Assembly: GCA_009823395.1 (NCBI GenBank)
Contig: CM020511.1
Location: 22,115,001-22,179,000 of the forward strand
DNA length: 64,000 nucleotides
DNA from: Thamnaconus septentrionalis
Lineage: Eukaryota > Chordata > Actinopteri > Tetraodontiformes > Monacanthidae
Direction: 5' to 3'
The number at the start of each line of letters is the position of its first letter. Position 1 is the first letter of the stretch. The notes below the pieces were generated by a model. That model saw only the letters and a list, made by a program, of their open reading frames with translations. It did not search any database and was not told the origin of the DNA. Shown in pieces: positions 52,831 to 62,386 of the stretch. The position numbers and the translations under genes are program-made.

Positions 52831-55144
52831 GGGAATTTTGTGGCCAGTGCCTATTTAATGTCTTCTCTCAGTACAGTCACATCAACCACTGACAGTTTTG
52901 CTACATGCAAAGAAGGTTGGACAGGGTTATTGCCATGTTGATGGTATGCAACCATTAACTGATGCTTCACTGAAAGAGACAGTAGAATGTTGCAAAAGCA
53001 GTGGGTGTGCCTAACAACACGCTTAAAGAAGCTTTGCTTAGCTTCAAAGCGCATAGTCCACAATGATACAAGTGGACCAAAAGCCTTTATGAGCTGGGGA
53101 TAATGCTCTAGAAAATAATGCTTCGGAGTTAGTTTTTCCTGAGGGAAAACATCCTGGAACCTGTGCCGATGTTCAGAAATCTTGCTGTCTAGGAAACAGA
53201 TTGTTTCCTCTGTGTGAACTGAGGAAAGGACAGGTTCAACTATGTCCTTCAGGTTCAGAAGGACTTGCCATGCTGGCTCATTTTCTGGTATTTTTGCTCC
53301 AACTAGGAAGGGAAGGAAGCGAAGCAAAGACCAATTTCCGTGGGCATTCCCACCAACAGTTTTTTTTGAAGCAAATCTTTGTGGAACTGTTTGTGGTGCA
53401 TCTGTTTTATCTGCCCACCTGTATGGGAACTCTTTGATTGATCTGTTCAATTCTTCCAGAGTGAAATATTTACCTTTGATTAAAACATTTAAGCACAGCG
53501 CTACTTCAAAAGGTACAATACCCTCAAAAAGGTCATGTAGCATATCTGGCAGATAGCCAGATAAGCCATCAAAATGTTTTAGTTTGTCAGTCAGTGGGCA
53601 CCGTCTCTTTACTCCGAAACAATGAGATTGATTTGTATTGTCCAGTGCAATTTGAACATGCACTCTGTGCTGTTGTTGTGTCCTATCACAAAATGCTCCA
53701 GATCTAACCTCACTTACTTGGAACTGCAACCGTTCACCAAGACAGAACCTGCAGACGTGAACTTGAGAAACTTTCCACAAATCCTCCAATGGAGTGGGCA
53801 CCAAGGTTTTCTGCAACAACACAGAACACAGTACCTTTGACTCATTTGCCTAAGGAAGGAACTTAAAGTTTGTCCTCTTCTAGGCTGCCAATATTTTTTA
53901 GCAGTGGCTCCAACACAATACTATATCCAAACTGTTTTGTATCATCAGCCTTGCAAAGAATGGCTAAGTAGATTGAAGTCAGTGAGGACCTAAGCAACGG
54001 TGGCACATTAGCTAAGACCCAATATACAGCTGTGATTTTGTGTTTTTTTTTCTGGAAGTTCCTAATGGATTACAAACTTCAAAGTCATCCACATAAAGAA
54101 TAAGAGAAATGTTTGGATTGTATTCTGTTAACAGTGTATTAGCTTTGAAATATTTGCCATCATGAAATTACTTGATTTCAGAGCTACTGTGTGTTTCACA
54201 GCTGTGGGTTAGCAAATCCTGGATCTCTTTTTTCTTCAATACTGCATGTAATGACTTCAGAATAGGTATGTACTGAAAAGTTCTCCGGTCCTTGGCACTA
54301 AGCAAATATTAAACAGGTTCCACCACAGAATAGTGTTCCTTAAAATACTGCCTTCTTTTGTATGAGGAAGAAAGAGGGCCATTGCAAACCTAGAGCTAAA
54401 CTAATGGGGTTGGACTGACAGAGCTGTCACCATCTCTGAAATTACTAAATCATCAACTGCACAATTATGCTTCTTTAAACACGACTGTAAAATCTCTTTT
54501 AAGATAGGTCCTGAAGCTGAATAAGACACAAAGTGTAGTTCCTCCACTAACTCATCAATACACCTGTCGGGTATATTGAATATGCTTTCCAGTTTCAGCA
54601 TTAGGTGGGCTATACTCGATTCAATTAAGTCAGGCAATTCTTTATCTGCACTCTCATCATCTTCCTCAAAAGCAGGATCATCTCCTGTATTGAGAGGATT
54701 GACATACCTTTGTACAAGTTCAATCTTGTAGTCATCCACTGAAGGCGGAGTGTGTTTGCGGCTCCTGTGAGAGGCAAAGGTTCCATAAATGTTTGTTTTG
54801 AAATGACAGTTTTCAAAAACACATGTGACTGTCTCTTGTTTTTTTAAATGATGGTTAATGTGTTGAAAGTACTCGCTTTCTGTGGAAATAGTACTTAAAG
54901 TGCAACATGGACATTTAAAAGACAAGATTCCTTTTTGTATTGCTGACTCTCATGAGGAATGGCTTCTTGACAGATGACTTTGCAGGCTGCCCCATGTTTT
55001 AAATGAGCAGTAACACTCCCAGTAAAGACATGGCAGAAATTCTCCACCATGGCCATGTCTAAGTCTATAGTGCTTCAAGAGATCAGTCCTTCTTGGTGTT
55101 TCAAATTTACATTTTTTACAGTTCCACTTCATTTTAAAACACAC
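52831..55144 (-). pseudogene. C2H2-finger transposase, EnSpm/CACTA-like (copy C)
   Basis: Minus strand from 55140. Fingers: NCKKCKFETPRRTDLLKHYR, CLYWECYCSFKTWGSLQSHL, FKCPCCTLSTISTESEYFQH and CVFENCHFKTNIYGTFASHR. Then an acidic region, LMLKLESIFNIPDRCIDELV, YVDDFEVCNPLGTSRKK (54.05-54.11 kb), VHVCRFCLGERLQFQVSEV, YLPDMLHDLFEGIVPFEVAL, GGNAHGNWSLLRFLPFLVGA, PKHYFLEHYPQLIKAFGPLV and LWTMRFEAKQSFFKRVVRHT. It ends near an in-frame TAG (52851) and a donor-like gtgagt (52831). Frameshifts interrupt it at 54.95, 54.4 and 53.8 kb. The 323-codon block 53822-52851 is open. Its homology with copy B runs end to end. The superfamily placement is inferred from motif style. Confidence 0.8.
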
Positions 55145-55655
55145 AAAACCCTGCTTTTATCACTCAACATCTAAATGAATTCTGAAACACAACAGCTTGT
55201 GAAAGTTTGTCAGCATTCAAAATTCCGCAATCAGTGTATGTACTGTAACCTAGGTTGGCTGTGCTCCCTGTTAAAGCTTAGAACAAAAAGGGGGTGATCC
55301 ACTGTCTACGAGCAAAATGTGATGCATCTAAATATACAAATAGTTCTGGCTAACAACGCGAGATCTCTAAAAAAAAAATTTAGACTTGGTGTACCTCTTG
55401 TTGCTAACTAAACTGTGGTCTCAAACAGATGCAAAAGAATGACAATGACAGTTAGACTAACTGTTGTCTGTGAAGCAACTACCTCAAACCCAATAAAAGA
55501 TCAACCACACCGTCGCCTTTTGCTGTTTGCAAAATGCATTCGAGTAATGTCACCCAGTTTCACTAGCCTGATACAAATGACACTTGCCCAAACTTGAGGG
55601 ACACAGAGAGACTGTACCTTCAGTGTCAGCGTGGAAAGTAAAGCTAACCGTTTGT
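55145..55655. other. Spacer, no gene recognised
   Basis: Presumably the 5' flank of the copy C transposon. No terminal repeat recognised. Confidence 0.45.
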
Positions 55656-55659
55656 ACAC

Positions 55660-57300
55660 TTAGGGGTAGATCGGGCGCAGCGCTAAAATGCGGCGCATTT
55701 TGTGGTGGGAATGCGCCCGCAATTTGCGCCACAGATGCGGGTATCCACAAAGGTTTTTGCGCTAATGACATGCAGGCGCAAACACGCCCACGAATGCGGC
55801 ACCTGAAAAAACAGATGCGAATGGTTGCGGTCTGGCAACCTGAGAGCAGTTTGCACCAAAGGTTGTTGGTGAGTGCGTGTGTTTGGTGTATTCATGGATG
55901 CACGGAAAAGAAAGCAAAGATTTTCAGAGCGTGAGCTGGCAGCCCTCGCTGCTGAAACAAGTCGACACGCAATAAAATTAAAGAAAAAAAATGTACATCC
56001 CAGTGAAAGAAAGAAATTATGGGAAAGTATTTCACTGGCAGTCAGCGCCATCGGAGAGTTCCCCCGAAACCCGGAGGAATGCAAGAAGAGGTGGCAGGAC
56101 TTAAAAAGACGCACCAAACAAAAAATATCATTTAACGCCTGTGTGTCTGCGACGGGCGGAGGACCACCAAAAGAACGTCCACGAAGCGATTTGGAGGAAG
56201 TTGTTCGGCAGACTCTTCTGCTAGAACAAATTCATGGCCTGCAGGGAATTGATACGGGCGAAAGTGTGTCACAAGAGCTGGAAAGTATGTATATTCCCTT
56301 ATGTTTCATATATACAAAAAAAACAACCTTTCTGCCACTTTTCGTAATTTCACTTTTTTGTTTACAAACTAAAACTAAAATCCCTTTTAGGTGATTCGCT
56401 GCCTGACCCACCAGGAAACCCTCCGCTATATGTCCACCTCGCACCATCTCCACCATCTGAGCCCTTTGAAACACCGGTTGCAGAGCCTGGCCCGTCAGTA
56501 CAATGTGAGGAGATCGATCGACTCCTCTATTGCGAACAACAGCGGCAGACCAGGGCTCATGAAGAGCACACAGCTTCATTATCCCAGATAAGTGTAGAAC
56601 TTAAAGATGTACACCGGGCACTAATGCATGCAGCGAGGAGCTCCAGGCAGTGTGCTCGTTCGATGGCAAGCCTCAACTAAACTATCTCTGCCTGGAGTAA
56701 CCAACAGCAGGAAAACCACGCTGAGCTGATAGGGGCTCTGGGGAGGATCGCTGCTGCTCTCGAAGCCAACAATGCGCAAACAAGGGAGCCGGAGAACCCG
56801 CAGTAGGGACGACGTGTGCTCAGAGAAAGAAGAAAGCAAAAATTATTTTTTTATTTTTTTGAAAGAAAAAAAACCAACAAGCCACTTTTTTGTGAAACAA
56901 TTTATTTTTCTTGCTGTGGCAAAATGTTTTGTTTTGAAATTATATCCATTTTGCCGGAAACACTACTCGTGCAATGCACGTTCCGCATTGTCTAGAGTCT
57001 AAAATAAAATGCGAATCAACGCGATAATGTCCCGACCCTAATATATATGAAAAAGCAACAACTTTATGTTCATAAATTGTCAGACACAGTTCGATGTAGA
57101 TAAGTTTTAACACATATTTAAAACACTGGAGCCGCGCTCTGCATCTGGGCACTTTATTTTCCCCCAGAACCAGCTGATCTCCTATTGGCTGCGCCAAGAT
57201 TTCGTCACAGGGCGTTGACGCAGGGTCTGCGCCTGCTTGCACCATACCGCACGTCAGACCGCGTCAAAAACGCGTTCAGTGTGTAAGCACCTTAACTCAA
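55660..57300 (+). mobile_element. Harbinger-type element with Myb/SANT gene
   Basis: The left part 55660-55800 (ggtagatcgggcgcagcgc... tgcgcc repeats) matches, inverted, the blocks at 155-325 and 62050-62200. The gene inside encodes the Myb/SANT partner protein typical of Harbinger transposons. No DDE transposase is found, so this copy lacks one of the two genes the family needs. The right border is unclear; 57010-57290 contains further MITE-like ends. Confidence 0.6.
55894..56680 (+). CDS. Myb/SANT-like DNA-binding protein, Harbinger accessory gene
   Basis: Exon 1 (55894-56284) starts MDARKRKQRFSERELAALAA and contains the trihelix-type Myb/SANT domain: KNVHPSERKKLWESISLAVS and PRNPEECKKRWQDLKRRTKQ with its Trp and basic third helix. 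The intron 56285-56390 has donor gtatgt and acceptor cccttttag, and phases fit (GA-A|GT). Exon 2 reads DSLPDPPGNPPLYVHLAP, a Pro-rich linker, then a coiled-coil like EEHTASLSQISVELKDVHRA, ending at TAA 56678-56680 after MASLN. The next codons (SAWSNQQQENHAEL) look like a lost extension to TAG 56804, so the stop may be premature. In Harbinger elements this protein binds the ends and imports the transposase. It is the least damaged gene in the window. Confidence 0.72.
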
Positions 57301-57391
57301 AAGTTTTTATTAACACCTACTTAACATAGTTACGTGGAACCACTTGAAGAAACATTTTTAAGTAAATCCAACAAATCTTTTTTTTGAGTGC
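57290..57391. repeat. CACT-ended MITE (right terminus)
   Basis: The sequence ends ...aaatcttttttttgagtg at 57389. Its reverse complement starts CACTCAAAAAAAAGATTTG, parallel to the end at 41474. Interior is ttaagtaa-rich, as in fish EnSpm-type MITEs. Confidence 0.45.
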
Positions 57392-59660
57392 CTATCATGG
57401 TGGATTTTGCTCTGGAGAGGCACCGGGAGCTGGCATTCTCGTTTAGGGAGGATAATGGCCAGCCAATTATACCCTATGCAGTTTTTACCACCCTCTGCAG
57501 CCGCTTCCTGTCTGCCACAGTGCAACCGGTGTACCTCACTGTGATGGCGTACACCAGCACGCTCTCAACTTATTCTAAGCTTTATCAACTTAAAATGAAT
57601 TATCTTCTTTACTTGGGAATTTTGAGGCAATCGGTTTCCTGACCTTTTTTAAGTAAAGTGAACTTATTACAATTCACAGTGGTCATTTATGCTCATTCAG
57701 CTACGGCCGCCTCATTGTTCCAAACATCACTGAGCTTGACTGCTGCTAGCAAGCCCACTCACCAGCTCGACTTGGTGCACCAAACAGCTGGCAGGTGCCA
57801 CACACCTCGCTGGCTGACTCAACAGGGAAGGGATACGAGCCGTTTGTTCGTTTAGAGTGAACCATTGGATGTGGATCGGTGCCACTGAGTCCAGATGAGC
57901 CGTTTTGGAAGGACAAAAGTAGGCGGAGCTACAGCAGGAAAGTCAGGAGTCAGTTGGCTGTCTCACATTGTCCTGCAAGCTTGTGGCTGCATCAACCAGG
58001 AGCTCCGCCTCCCTCAAATCTTCAGTGAGGAGTGAAATGCGACGTGATTGGACCAGCGACCACTAGGACGCGAGATGGGAAAGCAATCGAGGCCACACCA
58101 TCCTTGAGCAGCAAGAGGAGCGAGAGGAGCAGGAAGATCCTTGCGCTTTTTGGGACTCGCAGTCGAGTGTTTAATCAGGAAGTTTGAGCTCAAGGTCAGA
58201 AGTTGGATTGAAGCTCTGAAAACCTGCGACAGAGAAAGAAGAAGGAGCCATATGTTCAGTGAGTTCTTTTGTTTGTACGTCAGTGTGTGTGTGTGTGTGT
58301 GTTTGGCCCATCTGCTCAGTGATGGAGGCAATAACCCTGAGCCACCACCGGTGGCAGCCCAGGGGAGCGCCAGCGCCAGCTGGAGGCACACGAGGGGAAA
58401 AACAGCCTTCAAAAAGTGGGAGTGATGACACGGCCGAGCTACCGCTGAGCAGCCCAGCCGTTCGCCACTTTGTCTCACCGCTCTCGTTTGTGTCGTTATG
58501 GCTCTGCTGCTAGCGGCGCAGATGGGAAAACTCACCTCAAACGCTTTGTTTCTGAGTCGTCCTCTGATCTCCGGCTGAGTCGTGGGAAAGTCCACCATCA
58601 TCGCTGCTCTGCTGAGTGTCCTGGTTTGGCTTGCTTTCAGCTTTCATTGGGCCAGGTTGGTTTGTCAGCTGCACTTTTCACCAGATGGAGCTGCGTTATT
58701 TGTTTTTGTTTTTTTTGTATTTGTTATTTTCCCCTGGAGGAAAATGAAAAGAAAAAAAGGTAGTTTTGGAAAAACTCACGAGAGAGACTCGAGAGAATAA
58801 CAACATCGTGCTGAACTCATGAGGGGAAAAGCTGATATTTGTTTCTTTGAACGTCGACCTCACTGAGGTTGAACAAATTAAACATTTTGTAAATGCACTG
58901 ATTTCTGCTGGTCACATCTTCAGCCAGGGGGTCGTGGTTTAAAGAGAACCGGGGAAGTTGACTGGACAGTCAAAGTGGAGGGAGTGGGGCCTGTTAATCA
59001 GCAGCAATAGCATGGTGGGGGAGTTTAACTACAGTGCAAATCAGCAGCAAACCAAATCAGCAGCAGAAGAGAAACCTTCAGCGCCTTCAGCTGTTCTTCT
59101 ATGAACTTGAAATGTTGCCAGTTGTTGTGACAGCAGCGTCCATGCTGACATAGATGCTGTTAACTCCCTGTGCATGGTTACAGTTGAACTCTGTCTGCAG
59201 CACCGCCCCTTCTCTTCTTCCTCTTCCTTCTCCTCAGAGGCCTCTGACTGCTCTAATCGCACGATGACAAGCAGAAAAAATGTTTGGATTGGAGCTGAGA
59301 GGATATGATTCTATTATTCCAAAATATTATAATACAATAACTAGGCATTTTCTCCACCAAAAAATAATAGGTCAAAGGTCAACAAGCTCCATCTTCAAAT
59401 ACTGTAGATGCAGGTCAGGTGTTGAGCCCTGGACCATGATGATGATGGTAGTTGTGTGAAAAGGAGACACAAAAGGTTGCAGAGGGCCCGCTTGCCCAAT
59501 CAACTGCTGACATAGTGGCAGAGGGGCGGAGCTCTCAGCTCATGCACCGGCCAGAAAACTGGATTTACATTCTGGGTAGCTGGCTTCAGCACTGAGGTGA
59601 GACGGGCTGCAGGGCGACTCAGTGGAAGGTTGCAGGATGATGTCTGTGTTATACACTCAC
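57392..59660. other. Non-coding stretch, no gene recognised
   Basis: Short frames (57391-57640, 58014-58601) have no domain I recognise. A GT microsatellite lies at 58283-58302. 57580-57680 is again ttaagt-rich, like the MITE just before. This is one of the two most unique-looking intervals and could include host DNA. Confidence 0.5.
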
Positions 59661-59664
59661 ATGA

Positions 59665-59820
59665 ATCCACGCATCCATTTTCAATACCCACTTCTTCCTG
59701 AACTCAGGAGGACAGGGGTCTGCTGGACGCTATCCCTGCAGTCATAGGGCAAAGGAAGGGTGACACCTTGGACAAGTTGGCAGTTTATCACAGGGCCACA
59801 TAGAAACAAACAAAGACAAA
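59665..59820 (-). mobile_element. SINE 3' part, inverted
   Basis: The reverse complement reads tttctatgtggccctgtgat, aacttgtccaaggtgtcaccc and agaagtgggtattgaaaatgg, matching the 3' half of the SINE at 39713-40091. The tRNA-like head is missing. Confidence 0.8.
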
Positions 59821-59824
59821 TAAC

Positions 59825-60168
59825 CATGGGGCGACTGTAGCTCAAGAGGAAGAGCAGGTTGCCCAATGATTGGTTGGTGGTTTAAATCCCGCTCCGTCCC
59901 TGTCTGTCGTTGTGTCCTTGGGCAAGACACTTAACCCACATTGCCTCGTACGAATGTGAGTGGATGTTGGGTGATGGTCGGAGGGACTGTTTGGCGCAGA
60001 TAGGCTGCCACGCTTCCGTCAGTCTGTTTCAGGGCAGCTGGGGCTACACATGTAGCTCACCATCACCAGTGTGAATGTGGTGTGAATGAATAATGGGTTC
60101 AATGTAAAGTGCTTGGGGTGCCTTTAAAAGCGCTACATAAATCCAATCCATTATTATTATTAAACAAA
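59825..60168 (+). mobile_element. Second tRNA-derived SINE family
   Basis: The head ggggcgactgtagctcaagaggaagagcagg has a box A-like block and ggtttaaatcccgc a box B-like block. The body contains gtgtccttgggcaagacacttaaccc. The tail ends ...aagcgctacataaatccaatccattattattatt. It is distinct from the SINE at 39.7 kb. Flanking duplication not established. Confidence 0.75.
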
Positions 60169-60299
60169 GGTTGTACCTCAAAGTACAACATTCAAAATGC
60201 AAAACTTTTCAACATTTGATATTGTTCAAGTCAGCTGCATTACCATCTGGGTCGGTGCTGACTTTTCCATAAAATTCTATCAAATGGTCACATGAGTCT

Positions 60300-60626
60300 G
60301 AGCGTTCAGAGCTACTAGTGCTGCCTCGCCATGCGTATCATGATGTGACGACTGATAGTGACGTATTTGTTGGAGCGTCAGACAAGCAGCTTGCGGTTGC
60401 CAGATTGGGTGGTTTTCCGCTAAATATTAAAGCCTCTTTACGCTGCGTTTTAGCTGGGGTTTCGCCTGGTAGGCTCTGGGCATCTGGCACACTCGTGAAC
60501 AGAGTTTTGAACGCTGCTCACAAGCGCCAGAATGAACGCAAATAAAGAACAGTCCATTCACGTTCGCCCAAAATATGAACAAATTCATGAACGATCGTTC
60601 GTTGAACGCATTTGGACACAACACTG
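60300..60626. repeat. MITE-like repeat with 'gaacg' termini
   Basis: The end 'cgatcgttcgttgaacgcatttggacacaacactg' resembles the 'agtgatgggttgttcgcgaacgaac' end at 37.51 kb. The frame through it has no recognised domain. Confidence 0.4.
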
Positions 60627-60672
60627 ATTATTATTATTATTATTATTATAATTATTATTATTATTATTATTT
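60627..60672. repeat. (ATT)n microsatellite
   Basis: About 15 ATT units with one interruption. Confidence 0.93.
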
Positions 60673-60699
60673 GCACTCATTTACACACCTAGAGACAGT

Positions 60700-61085
60700 T
60701 TAGGGCCAGATCTACAAAGCGATTGCCTGGCTTTTTTTTTACGCCAGAAAATCCGTGCAAATAGCATGAAAAACAGTGTGTCCTATCCACAGAGCGGATG
60801 TAAACGTGCGAAAAGCAGCGGAAAATACCCCGAGGCGCAGGTAGTGGGAGGGCTGCACCAGACTCACTTAAATATATTTAAATTAATCAGTTCACGCAAA
60901 ATCACCCCCTTCTATATAAATATACCTCATTCGAAAACAGCGCCGAATCCTCAAAGAGTTTGTGCTCACGTCTACACGTAATTTTACGGACATAAACAGC
61001 GCCAGCTAAAAACCGGGCATAGTTTCGCCTGTCAAAGTGTTTTTGGCATCAGAGCGACTCTCTCCTTCCTGAAGTGCTGATGATA
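60700..61085. mobile_element. Harbinger-type MITE
   Basis: It begins tagggccagatctacaaagc, a common start of fish Harbinger MITEs, followed by 'gcgcaggtagtgggagg', 'ccgaatcctcaaagag' and 'cgcctgtcaaagtg'. It is not identical to the group at 155/55660/62050. Borders are uncertain. Confidence 0.5.
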
Positions 61086-61229
61086 AGGTAAGTGCATATA
61101 GAAAAATATAATACACACACACACACAAACACCTTATCATATTTAAAATAAATATTTTTATTTATGTATTTATTTATTTATGAAGAACGCAAAACATTGA
61201 TAAGTTACAAGTTCCCTTACTAGATGCTT

Positions 61230-61369
61230 TGATACCTCTTTTTGATTTCCGATACCGAGGCCGATGCTTTACCTTGAATATCTGCCGATACCAATACCAT
61301 CTTACCTCCTAAACTTCTTTGGAAATACCTTATTTGCATGGATGAATTTGTTTATCTTTATTAGGATGA

Positions 61370-61439
<70 letters not shown>

Positions 61440-61735
61440 CACATATGTGTGTACTTTACGACATGCTGTAAAGAGAGCCAAGAGCGACTGCTGCACGTGT
61501 CACGTGAGCAGCAACCAGAATGTATGAGTCAGCAGAGCGGTGGTAATGTCGGCGGTGTGGACTTTCTTCAAGCTTAACAAAGGTAAAAGCAAAACAGCAG
61601 AGTGCAATTTGTGCAACAATTATGTCTCAAGGGGTGGTAGCCAACTTTCATTCAGAAAAATAAAGGAGGCCTCCCGCAGTGCTTGGGGCTATGACCATCA
61701 CAGGCCAATGGCTCGCCAGTAGTGGTAAATCATAA
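61230..61735 (+). pseudogene. hAT transposase BED-finger relic
   Basis: 61540-61722 encodes SAVWTFFKLNKGKSKTAECN with LCNNYVSRGGSQ, the N-terminal BED zinc finger (W-x-F-F/Y, C-x2-C, S-R-G-G) of ZBED1-like hAT transposases. The following H-x-x-H part has shifted (YDHH). Upstream 'gataccgaggccgatgctttacc' and 'gccgataccaatacc' repeats look like hAT subterminal sequence. A (TA)n run interrupts it. No catalytic domain is present. Confidence 0.55.
61371..61436. repeat. (TA)n microsatellite
   Basis: About 30 TA units followed by tacatacacatatg. Confidence 0.95.
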
Positions 61736-62049
61736 CTTAAAATAGGGTTTCAAACTGCTTTGTTGCCAATAGACATTAGAAATAAGCTGAATGAATGTTT
61801 AAATTCATTATTTTAATTGAACATATTTTTACACAAGAATCAATAAAATGCAGGATGTGTGAGTTTTACAAAGGAATTAAATAAATAAAGCGAATACAAG
61901 TAAAAAAAAAAATAAGTACGACTCATGATAGTGATGCTGCTTGTGCCACCACACATGACTTCATATCCATTTTTTAAAAGTCTTTTATGTGTCCTGTTCC
62001 TTCATAAAAGAAAGAACATAAAATTCTAGGTGTGCAAGTAATTGAAAAT
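61736..62049. other. AT-rich spacer
   Basis: No gene recognised. Confidence 0.45.
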
Positions 62050-62200
62050 TATCTGTAAAACATTCACTTTTCTGGGCGTTTTCGCTCCTGCATATCAGCG
62101 AAAAAGCCTTTGTGGATACGACGCAAAGGTGGAGGAGATTATGGTCGTAAAGTCGCCGCAAAAAGCGCCGCAAGTTACTGCTGCGCTCCATTCTTTGTGG
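62050..62200. repeat. Harbinger-type terminal repeat relic
   Basis: ctgggcgttttcgctcctgc, cagcgaaaaagcctttgtgg and gacgcaaaggtggaggagat follow the same order as at 155-325 and inverted at 55660-55800. Confidence 0.55.
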
Positions 62201-62321
62201 ATCTGGCTCTCAGTTTCCAATTCACCTCACATGTATGTTCTTGGACTGTTGGAAGAAGCTGGAGAACCTGGAGGGAACCCACGCAGACACACAAATACAA
62301 AAAATATAAATAAATAAATAA

Positions 62322-62327
62322 GAATCT

Positions 62328-62384
<57 letters not shown>
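62322..62384. repeat. (TA)n microsatellite
   Basis: TA run with tg interruptions at its start. Confidence 0.95.

Positions 62385-62386
<2 letters not shown>

Noticed and set aside
57388..57642. Frame starting MVDFALERHRELAF
   Set aside because: It looks protein-like for about 45 residues, but I cannot match it to a family and the flanks are MITE-like. Not supported as a gene.
59828..59905. Possible tRNA gene
   Set aside because: Degenerate A/B boxes followed by SINE body and tail.
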